From an uncultured Bacilli bacterium (GTDB taxonomy: Bacteria > Bacillota_I > Bacilli_A > RF39 > UBA660), in NCBI GenBank assembly GCA_947627965.1, contig CANQYA010000014.1, forward strand, positions 1 to 13,567: a stretch of 13,567 nucleotides of DNA, in the 5' to 3' direction. Position 1 is the first letter of the stretch; the number at the start of each line of letters is the position of its first letter. Shown piece by piece: positions 7,550 through 13,327 of this stretch. The notes under the pieces were generated by a model that saw only the letters and a list, made by a program, of their open reading frames with translations, did no database searches and had not been told where the DNA came from. Both the position numbers and the translations under genes were made by a program.

Positions 7550-7912
7550 TTAATCTACGGTTCTTTCCCAAAGCCCATGCTTATTACAGAAAGAATATAA
7601 AGTAGCTCCTTTTATATAAGGAAAGATAATTTCTTCTTTCTCTTTATTTAAGTGATGTACTATTTCGATATTGTCTTTTTCTAAAGAAACCCAAGCAATA
7701 TAATGATCTGCTTCCATAACATGATCTACTGTTATTTCCATTTTATCGCCAATTACTTTATAATTAGGAATGTGTTTTTCTTTAGCTCCATCACTAGAAT
7801 TAGGAATTACATTTTGCATTTTTTCTCCACAACAAGTAAATCCACAACCACACTCGCAATCTTTTTCTACTTTTATTACTGCTCTACAATTTTTACATTC
7901 TTTTAACAACAT
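7550..7912 (-). CDS. dfx: Superoxide reductase, two-iron desulfoferrodoxin type
   Basis: Reduces superoxide to hydrogen peroxide in the cytoplasm of anaerobes without making oxygen, taking electrons normally from rubredoxin. The 120 residues carry both known iron sites. The N-terminal centre I has Cys6-x2-Cys9 and Cys27-Cys28. The catalytic centre II has the EKHIP motif (Glu45, Lys46, His47), His64 and His70 in DHVMEADHYI, and Cys109/His112 in FCNKHG, giving the His4-Cys site plus the catalytic Glu-Lys. The spacing inside centre I is longer than in the Desulfovibrio protein and contains three extra cysteines (CECGCG, residues 19-24). It begins 7 bases after the upstream membrane-protein gene, with a modest AGGTAG site, so it is probably co-transcribed from 9540-9568. 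Confidence 0.95.
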   Translation of the reverse strand: MLLKECKNCRAVIKVEKDCECGCGFTCCGEKMQNVIPNSSDGAKEKHIPNYKVIGDKMEITVDHVMEADHYIAWVSLEKDNIEIVHHLNKEKEEIIFPYIKGATLYSFCNKHGLWERTVD

Positions 7913-7919
7913 ATTTTTT

Positions 7920-9521
7920 CTACCTTTCTATTTTAATTATTTCTATTAAATCGCTCTCGTTACGGTAATAAATTGATAAAGTGTTACCTACTGTCACAAA
8001 CGGTAAATAATCGTCAGCAACTTTAATGGAAGCACGATATTTTGTACCACTATTATCAGTAAAATAATAGTATGTATTACCATCGATAATTGATGTAGAT
8101 ATTTTACTAATAGTTATATCTTTTTTAATAATATCTTTAGAATCAGTAACTGGATTAGTAGCTAAATAATTTCTTGATGCTTCTTCAATCCCTTTACTAG
8201 AATCAGTTACTACTACTTTTTGATAATTTTGGACGTCAACAAAAGCATACATTTTTACAAGACCTGCATTATCTTTTAAAGAAATCAAGTAAGTAGGACG
8301 CCCTTCTAAATTAATTAGTAATGGGAAAGTGGAAGTATAATTCATTTGCTGTACTTGTCCTTTAGCACTTTCCATAGCTGAATATTCTTCAGCACCAGGG
8401 ACTTGGTAATAAACTGTTTCTTTAGTACGCATATTGCAAAGAATAAATCCTAAATTGGATTCATCTGTTGCTACAGAAGTAATACCTGTATATAAGTACA
8501 CATCATCATCTAAAGTTAAGTAATTATAACCTTCGGTAGTCACGACAACTTCTTTTTGACCAAATAGTGAATTTAAAAATCCATTTTTATAAGTTCCCCA
8601 ATCATTGACTTGGTCTAAAATTAAAGAAGCATTATATACGTGATCAACCCAAGTTGGAACATTGGCAACTTTATATTTTTGGCTATTGCCAGTAATAGGA
8701 TCCAATATTATAACACCGGATATTTCCTCTTTTAGTCCAACACCACTATATTTTATAGTTGGAATAATCCAGTAAGGTTTACCTTCATTATCTAATTCAA
8801 AGTTAGCTTCACCAAATATTTCGGTAGGATAAGTAAAACGTAACTTTCTTGTTAAATCTTCACTAAAAAGTGCGGAAGGCATATATTTCATACCTTTATC
8901 TAATTTGACAAGTTCACTTTTACCATCGACAGAATTAACTATTATATAACCAGTGACACCTTTTTTATGATTAGTAAAATATTTAATAATTCCAGAATAC
9001 TCTAAAGGAGTTACACGCACCACTTCATTATTATAATTAATTTGGGTATATAAATTAGAAACATAGAATTGTGAAACTAAATCCGTCATTTCTCCCATTA
9101 CTCGATCCCCAAGTTTGCTACTAGAATCTTTATCAAGTAAAGGAATTGTATTAAAATCAACTTCTTTTACATCGGTATTAAAATTACCATTTTCGTCTAT
9201 TTTTATTCTTTGCGAATAACTAGACGATTGAAAAATGGGCGAAGATATAATATTGATTATAATAATTATTAAATAGATAGCACCCATACTAACATAAACA
9301 TATTTCCAAAAACTAGTGTAAGCTCGTTTCTTTAAATTACCAGTTCTATAATCAATAGAAATTAATAACTTCCCTATTATAATGGCAACAAATATGATGA
9401 ATAAATAAATCCAAAAACCTGGGCTATGAATGTTAATAGCGGGTAAAAACAAATAATAAGTAATACCTATAAATAAAATTATTGAAATTACATAAATAAT
9501 TAAAAATTTCTTGTTTTTCAT
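7920..9521 (-). CDS. Large membrane protein with extracytoplasmic domain, function unknown
   Basis: A 533-residue protein. Three hydrophobic helices lie at the N-terminus (about residues 6-27, 35-55 and 71-94), with short polar links, followed by a domain of about 435 residues predicted outside the membrane. That domain is rich in strand-forming segments: KGVTGYIIVNSVDGKSELVK, KPYWIIPTIKYSGVG, then SGVIILDPITGNSQKYKV, and later PTYLISLKDNAGLVKMYAFV. They recur like PepSY or beta-propeller-type units, but I cannot assign a family. Similar proteins in other Firmicutes are labelled only as membrane proteins. The start has AAGGTGA 4 bases upstream. It is first gene of the superoxide reductase unit, separated from it by 7 bases; the reason for that pairing is unknown. 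Confidence 0.75.
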   Translation of the reverse strand: MKNKKFLIIYVISIILFIGITYYLFLPAINIHSPGFWIYLFIIFVAIIIGKLLISIDYRTGNLKKRAYTSFWKYVYVSMGAIYLIIIIINIISSPIFQSSSYSQRIKIDENGNFNTDVKEVDFNTIPLLDKDSSSKLGDRVMGEMTDLVSQFYVSNLYTQINYNNEVVRVTPLEYSGIIKYFTNHKKGVTGYIIVNSVDGKSELVKLDKGMKYMPSALFSEDLTRKLRFTYPTEIFGEANFELDNEGKPYWIIPTIKYSGVGLKEEISGVIILDPITGNSQKYKVANVPTWVDHVYNASLILDQVNDWGTYKNGFLNSLFGQKEVVVTTEGYNYLTLDDDVYLYTGITSVATDESNLGFILCNMRTKETVYYQVPGAEEYSAMESAKGQVQQMNYTSTFPLLINLEGRPTYLISLKDNAGLVKMYAFVDVQNYQKVVVTDSSKGIEEASRNYLATNPVTDSKDIIKKDITISKISTSIIDGNTYYYFTDNSGTKYRASIKVADDYLPFVTVGNTLSIYYRNESDLIEIIKIER

Positions 9522-9539
9522 ACACTCACCTTCACCTAC

Positions 9540-9568
9540 ATTGTATCAAATCTATGAAGAAAAGTCTA
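9540..9568 (-). promoter_or_regulatory. Promoter of the membrane protein / superoxide reductase operon
   Basis: TAGACT (9563-9568) and TACAAT (9540-9545) on the minus strand, 17 bases apart, give a reasonable vegetative promoter. The predicted start is near 9533, about 12 nt before the ATG, leaving room for the AAGGTGA ribosome site. Confidence 0.6.
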
Positions 9569-9598
9569 TTTTAATGCTGTTCATTCTTTTTTTTAGTT

Positions 9599-9622
9599 AA
9601 AAAAAAGAACCCAAAAGGGTTC
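9599..9622 (-). terminator. Strong intrinsic terminator after the WYL-SIS operon
   Basis: On the minus strand GAACCC-TTTT-GGGTTC (9622-9607) is a perfect 6-bp stem with a 4-base loop, followed at once by eight T residues (9606-9599). It closes the transcript from 11,521 and insulates the next operon's promoter, which begins 31 bases further on. Confidence 0.93.
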
Positions 9623-9795
9623 AAATGCGTTAAACATAAAGTCCTAAAAAGTATAATAAGTTTTGATAAATAATAATTAGTAATAACAACTAATTAATAT
9701 GATATACACCATATCCAATTTTCTTTTAATGATATTTTGCACTTTCCAATATTTATTTACCATAATTTCCCGTTGCATAAATTAAATTTTTTATA

Positions 9796-10842
9796 TTACA
9801 TTTCTCCTTTATAATAATATAATTTTTTTGCTAATGGTGAATAATATTTAACCAGTGACAGATCTTTATCTGAACTTTTAGCAAATTCCCTACAAAGCAT
9901 CATACTTATATAAGTTAGATAATAGTCATTTATTATATTATCGTCATATTTCTTTTTAATACTCATTACATTTCTATACTTCTTTGGTAATATTTCTTTA
10001 TAAGACTTATCTAATTCAGTATCATTATCAAAAAAGATTAAATTGTTTGAATACTCAAAACTTAAATTGTTTCTGCCATGACAATAATCGTATTTGTCAT
10101 GAACTACGGGAACAAATAACCCTGCTTCTGTCATAGTAGATTCTAAGAAATGCATTGCCGAACTAGTTTCATATCCACCCAATATTTCGTAAACGTTAGA
10201 TTTTCCAAGTATCGCAGGGAAAAAAGGTATAATTTTATATGTATTTTCTAAAAAAGAATTTATTTCTTGTGGCTGGATTAAGTCCTCATTACTACTCTCA
10301 TATCCAATTAATACTTCATTTAAATAATTTTTTCTTATACTATATTGTGGTACTGTTTGTAAAATTTCTTTCACTATACTTAAGTCATTACAATAATATA
10401 ATAACGCAATAGTCATAGGTATAAGGGTAGATGATAAGGATATAAAACTATTTTCTTCGTCTTCAACATTATAATTAATGTTTGTAATTCCATCTAATTT
10501 ATTTTTTGAAAATAAGTATTTTTGTAAATCATTATTAAATGACGTTGTTACTCCATAATTATTACCACTATAACTACAAGATATTATATTTTTAAATCCT
10601 TTTAAGTTTCTATAAAGAACATCTCTTGGGGTAATAGATTCACAAACTATACCATTCTTTATACTTAGTATTTTAGATAAATAATTACTAACAACATTAG
10701 AACCTCCAACTCCACTTACAAGTGTAGGTTCTTTTATGTTAGACAAAATATCTTTAATCCTCTCTAAATCAGTTTTAGATAATGAATTTAAAACTCTTTC
10801 TTCCAATTTATTATAGTTATCTTCCATATTTTCTTTAGACAT
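9796..10842 (-). CDS. SIS-domain (sugar isomerase fold) protein
   Basis: A 348-residue protein with two SIS lobes. Lobe one (about 35-160) has VSGVGGSN (42-49), then a CSYSGNN segment (89-95) at the position of the SxSGxT phosphosugar-binding loop, and SSTLIPMTIALLYY. Lobe two (about 200-345) has ILGKSNVYEILGGYETSSAM and the TEAGLFVP...HGR region (His255, Gly256) analogous to the HGP/HGE loop of GlmS-type proteins. SIS proteins bind or isomerise phosphosugars; the substrate cannot be told. No glutaminase or kinase domain is attached. The start at 10842 is chosen because AAGGAG lies 7 bases upstream; the ATG at 10863 has no such site. It follows the WYL regulator by 53 bases and should be co-transcribed with it. 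Confidence 0.8.
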   Translation of the reverse strand: MSKENMEDNYNKLEERVLNSLSKTDLERIKDILSNIKEPTLVSGVGGSNVVSNYLSKILSIKNGIVCESITPRDVLYRNLKGFKNIISCSYSGNNYGVTTSFNNDLQKYLFSKNKLDGITNINYNVEDEENSFISLSSTLIPMTIALLYYCNDLSIVKEILQTVPQYSIRKNYLNEVLIGYESSNEDLIQPQEINSFLENTYKIIPFFPAILGKSNVYEILGGYETSSAMHFLESTMTEAGLFVPVVHDKYDYCHGRNNLSFEYSNNLIFFDNDTELDKSYKEILPKKYRNVMSIKKKYDDNIINDYYLTYISMMLCREFAKSSDKDLSLVKYYSPLAKKLYYYKGEM

Positions 10843-10895
10843 AAAATCACTCCTTAACTTCATAATAGCATTTAAGTAGGAAATATATGGTCTAC

Positions 10896-11495
10896 TTAAA
10901 ATTTTTCTTCTAATAGTTCTATTTTTCTAATTCTTTTTAAATCAAAATGTCTCATATCACCTCTAAGTTCACAAAATGCTACACAATACCATTCATTATT
11001 AAACAAAAACATTTCTTTTGGATTTATCAATCTTTCACTCTCTCCTTTACCATAAGAGTAATATAATATTTTTACTTTTTTTCTTTCTTTTATTGCTCTA
11101 ATAAAAATATTATATTTATTTAGATTTTCATCATTTAAAATGAGTTCTCTTTTTTCATTTTTGCTACCTATATAAATACCTCTAATTTTATCTTTCAACA
11201 AATTTAACTTTTCCTTATCTTCTTTGTTCTTAGTTAAATTTATGCATTTATCGATTAATTGGTAATCTTCTTTTACAAATTTTCTTTTTGGTAACCTAAT
11301 AGATTGATTTAAAACATAACCACCGTATGGACCCATTATGGTATCTATATAAATTCCAGCTTTTTCCAGTTCGTTTTTATAAATTCTAATCATTCTAGGA
11401 GATACTTCCAGTTCCTCTGATAATTCTTTAATGCTATATCTTTTCCCAGAGCTTAAATATTCTAACATATTAAGAACATTACTAATTTTGGACAT
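10896..11495 (-). CDS. HTH-WYL transcriptional regulator
   Basis: A 199-residue DNA-binding regulator. Residues 3-60 form a winged HTH (SIKELSEELEVSPRMIRIYK recognition region, then the wing GPYGGYVL), as in the DeoR/HTH_11 type regulators linked to WYL. A linker helix region (75-110) follows. The WYL domain lies at about 126-199, with the hallmark WYCVAFC (169-175) in place of WYL and the RHFDLKRI signature (182-189). The protein is short: the C-terminal WCX extension of longer WYL regulators is missing. WYL domains sense nucleic-acid-type or other ligands, and such regulators often control phage-defence and stress loci. The ATG has TTGGAGG 7 bases upstream. First gene of the WYL-SIS operon. 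Confidence 0.9.
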   Translation of the reverse strand: MSKISNVLNMLEYLSSGKRYSIKELSEELEVSPRMIRIYKNELEKAGIYIDTIMGPYGGYVLNQSIRLPKRKFVKEDYQLIDKCINLTKNKEDKEKLNLLKDKIRGIYIGSKNEKRELILNDENLNKYNIFIRAIKERKKVKILYYSYGKGESERLINPKEMFLFNNEWYCVAFCELRGDMRHFDLKRIRKIELLEEKF

Positions 11496-11520
11496 AACAC
11501 GCCTCCAATTAATGAAGTAT

Positions 11521-11548
11521 ATTATACCATGTAATGTTAATTTGTAAA
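11521..11548 (-). promoter_or_regulatory. Promoter of the WYL-SIS operon, with possible operator
   Basis: TTTACA (11543-11548) and TATAAT (11521-11526) on the minus strand are separated by 16 bases, and the -10 is extended (TGGTATAAT). The odd-centred palindrome GTATA-T-TATAC (11517-11527) overlaps the -10 and could be an operator for the WYL protein itself; that part is inference. The predicted start is near 11514. Confidence 0.75.
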
Positions 11549-11616
11549 TTGGAATCTTTGCAAATCATTGTTATTAATGTATAAGACAAAATAAAAAGTC
11601 ACACAGAAAGCAATAA

Positions 11617-12030
11617 GGTGATTATTTTGACGTGATTTAACTAAAATGGTATCATTTTGAATTAAAAAAGCTTTTCAATAATAAAGTACCAAAAACGAAT
11701 TATTAGATAGATATAATCAAATCACTAATAATATTTTAAAATATGAAAAAAGGAATTGGAAAAAGCAACTACTTCTTTTTATATTTATTGTTAATTCAAT
11801 TTTTAATTCGGTCTTTTGGGATCTTTATACATTTTTATCGTCAATTATCTTATTACAAATATACAAAATAAAAAATATTATCAATATTTTCGGTCACTTT
11901 TCGACCACTATATTTTTTATAAGGCAATTTCTTTGTAATAAAAAATTTTTCAATTGATTTCTAAATACCGGTGTCAAAAAGTTTAAATTGGTTTATTGAT
12001 AGAGCAATTATGAAAGATATTTACAACTAA
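11617..12030 (+). pseudogene. Probable decayed coding sequence in the divergent intergenic gap
   Basis: No intact gene lies in the roughly 470 bases between the two divergent promoters, but protein-like reading survives on the plus strand in pieces. One frame gives GDYFDVI, a stop, then LKWYHFELKKLFNNKVPKT (11641-11697). A minus-one shift opens a 90-codon stretch without stop or ATG (11685-11954): first polar (NELLDRYNQITNNILKYEKR), then WKKQ and a strongly hydrophobic run, ending at TGA 11955. A third piece, IPVSKSLNWFIDRAIMKDIY (11965-12027), ends at TAA just before the kinase promoter. Ninety open codons are unlikely by chance in DNA this AT-rich. I do not recognise the ancestor; chance remains possible. 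Confidence 0.35.
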
Positions 12031-12048
12031 AAAGAGTTTTAGTATAAT
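12020..12048 (+). promoter_or_regulatory. Promoter of the HipA-like kinase gene
   Basis: TTTACA (12020-12025) and TATAAT (12043-12048) on the plus strand are exactly 17 bases apart. The predicted start is near 12055, placing the G7 tract a few bases into the transcript. Confidence 0.82.
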
Positions 12049-12059
12049 ATCGTACTGCT

Positions 12060-12066
12060 GGGGGGG
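12060..12066 (+). promoter_or_regulatory. G7 homopolymer at the ribosome-binding position of the kinase gene
   Basis: Seven consecutive G residues lie 9 bases before the ATG at 12076, where neighbouring genes have GGAGG-type sites. GGGGG can pair with the anti-Shine-Dalgarno CCUCC through one G-U wobble, so the tract can serve as the ribosome site. Homopolymeric G tracts are prone to slippage, which would change tract length and spacing in both promoter-proximal RNA and ribosome site. Confidence 0.6.
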
Positions 12067-12075
12067 TAATTATTA

Positions 12076-12951
12076 ATGATTGAAAAATGTTTTAATGCTG
12101 AAACTAAGATTTTTTTAATAAAGGTTGATAGTTTAATTAAATTTAATGAAGTAGATGTTGATAAATTTAATTTAATTGCAAAAAATATCAGCAATGAAAC
12201 AGGGGTTCCTAAAGAACTTATTTATACTGCTCCTTATTTTTTCTTTATTGATAGATGGCATAAAATAGATAATCAATGGTATTTTTATAAAAGTAATGAT
12301 TATGATTTTTATTTTATAAACGAACTTTTGGGTGAAGTAATATCAGAATATTTTGGTTTGGAGACAGTCCATTATAAAATAGCTCAATTATGTGTAAATG
12401 GTGAAAATAAAGGTTATGGTTTGGCATCAAAAAACTTTTGTAATCCCAAAAACACTTATAAAAGGTCTTGGGATTATGGGTTTAACCCTATGAGGGATTT
12501 GAGTATTTTGCAAAAAATAAAGGATATATGTTCAACTGAGAAAGAATATTTAATTTTATTAAGTGATATTAAAAAGTTTTTTATTAGAGATTTTTATACA
12601 TCGCAACTTGATAGAAGCGGAAATAATTTTCTCTTTAAAGTAGATACTAGTGGAATACGATTAGCTCCATTATATGATCATGAAAATTCTTTTGAAGCTA
12701 CTGATAAATATAAATATAGGAATCAAATTGGTGAGTTAGATATTACTAATCCTGATACAAGAAAAATACTACTAACTGACGATAAATTTCAAGAATTATT
12801 AAATCTTCTTATGGATACTAATATTTCTGTTTTTATTGAATTGGTTGAAAATAGCCATAAGATTTTAGTACCAAATGATATTAAAGATTATTATCTTAAA
12901 AATGATTCTGAAATAAAAAAATTAGTTTTAAAACATAAAATAATTAAATAG
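12076..12951 (+). CDS. Solitary HipA-like protein kinase
   Basis: A 291-residue kinase of the HipA/CtkA-like fold, probably a Ser/Thr protein kinase acting in the cytoplasm. Motifs in order: Lys72 in WYFYKSN as likely ATP lysine, acidic Glu83/Glu87 in the INELLGEVI helix, catalytic Asp179 with Asn183-Asn184 in TSQLDRSGNN, and metal-binding Asp201 in RLAPLYDHENSF, which is highly typical of HipA C-terminal domains. It is much shorter than E. coli HipA (about 440 residues) and lacks the N-terminal HipA domain. No HipB-type HTH antitoxin gene adjoins it. Strong promoter; G7 tract as ribosome site. Two hairpins and a terminator follow the TAG stop. Targets, and whether it is a toxin, cannot be told. 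Confidence 0.82.
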   Translation: MIEKCFNAETKIFLIKVDSLIKFNEVDVDKFNLIAKNISNETGVPKELIYTAPYFFFIDRWHKIDNQWYFYKSNDYDFYFINELLGEVISEYFGLETVHYKIAQLCVNGENKGYGLASKNFCNPKNTYKRSWDYGFNPMRDLSILQKIKDICSTEKEYLILLSDIKKFFIRDFYTSQLDRSGNNFLFKVDTSGIRLAPLYDHENSFEATDKYKYRNQIGELDITNPDTRKILLTDDKFQELLNLLMDTNISVFIELVENSHKILVPNDIKDYYLKNDSEIKKLVLKHKIIK

Positions 12952-12957
12952 CAATTT

Positions 12958-12986
12958 TAATAATTTTGTCTTTGACAGAATTATTA
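12958..12986 (+). other. 13-bp stem-loop directly after the kinase stop codon
   Basis: The arms at 12958-12970 and 12974-12986 pair over 13 bp with a single U-G wobble in the plus-strand RNA and a 3-base loop (TTT). It starts 6 bases after the TAG. No U-tract follows, so it is not the terminator itself; it could protect the mRNA 3' end or pause polymerase ahead of the terminator hairpin. Confidence 0.6.
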
Positions 12987-12987
12987 A

Positions 12988-13040
12988 CCCTCCCTAGGAA
13001 TTTTGACAAGTATATCAAAATATCCTGTGGGGGATTTTTT
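12988..13040 (+). terminator. Intrinsic terminator of the kinase gene
   Basis: A long imperfect hairpin pairs CCTCCCTAGGAATTTTGA (12989-13006) with TCAAAATATCCTGTGGGGG (13015-13033), with wobbles, one mismatch and a one-base bulge, around an 8-base loop. It is followed by ATTTTTT (13034-13040). Confidence 0.7.
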
Positions 13041-13047
13041 ATGTAAT

Positions 13048-13071
13048 AAAAAAACATCTCAAATTGAGATG
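13048..13071 (-). terminator. Minus-strand intrinsic terminator, convergent with the kinase terminator
   Basis: CATCTC-AATTT-GAGATG (13071-13055) is a perfect 6-bp stem with a 5-base loop on the minus strand, followed by TTTTTTT (13054-13048). It implies a transcript arriving from the right, and no protein gene there explains it. Confidence 0.82.
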
Positions 13072-13171
13072 AAATATATTTGAATGTTCGTGCATTTCGA
13101 ACAGATTCGTCAATGGAGCGATTACTAAAAGGGTTATGCACACTTTGATAACAAACTCATTTGTATTTGAT
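13048..13171 (-). ncRNA. Candidate structured small RNA of about 124 nt, no known family
   Basis: A minus-strand transcription unit is bounded by a TATAAT box (13178-13183) and the terminator at 13048-13071, and contains no credible ORF with a ribosome site. The body at about 13083-13142 is visibly richer in G and C than the flanks, a common mark of structured RNA in AT-rich genomes. Possible hairpins are ACAAA-UGAG-UUUGU (13164-13151), UGUUCG-AAAUGCA-CGAACA (13102-13084) and the terminator. The loop AUGCA can pair with upstream UGCAU (13140-13136), extendable to GUGCAU/AUGCAC, which would form a pseudoknot or an alternative fold. I do not recognise the family; it could instead be a remnant of an older gene end. 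Confidence 0.45.
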
Positions 13172-13177
13172 AAATTA

Positions 13178-13206
13178 ATTATAACGCTAAGTTATTAGTA
13201 ATACAA
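13178..13206 (-). promoter_or_regulatory. Putative promoter of the minus-strand small RNA
   Basis: TATAAT (13178-13183) is perfect. The best -35 at 17-base spacing, TTGTAT (13201-13206), matches only the first three consensus positions. The predicted start is near 13171. Confidence 0.45.
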
Positions 13207-13266
13207 TACAATTTATTATTAAATAAAAAAAATAAAAATGTTGTTATTAAATACTTAATAGTCATA

Positions 13267-13295
13267 TAGGAATTTAAAAGAATTTATAGTATAAT
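13267..13295 (+). promoter_or_regulatory. Putative promoter of the YhcG-like gene
   Basis: TATAAT (13290-13295) lies 33 bases before the ATG. The -35 at 17-base spacing, TAGGAA (13267-13272), is weak. The predicted start near 13302 leaves a short leader containing the GGGAGG site (13316-13321). Confidence 0.45.
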
Positions 13296-13327
13296 AATAT
13301 TAGCAAAAATCATACGGGAGGAATATT

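Noticed and set aside
7703..7906. Plus-strand 67-codon ORF opposite the superoxide reductase gene
   Set aside because: Its Phe-rich, low-complexity product is what antisense reading of an AT-rich gene gives; the other strand encodes a complete iron-binding enzyme.
11743..11871. 42-codon hydrophobic plus-strand ORF, type I toxin-like in composition
   Set aside because: There is no Shine-Dalgarno site and no convincing promoter, and an overlapping frame is open for 90 codons, so it is more likely a by-product of the decayed coding sequence.
12944..13141. Minus-strand 65-codon ORF overlapping the kinase gene end
   Set aside because: It has no ribosome site and runs through the minus-strand terminator (13048-13071) and the reverse of the kinase terminator into the kinase stop; these RNA signals explain the region better.
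13083..13142. tRNA or recombination attachment site suggested by the GTTCGAAAT segment
   Set aside because: No cloverleaf with a 7-bp acceptor and matching T-arm can be drawn, and no integrase gene or duplicated core is visible in the window.
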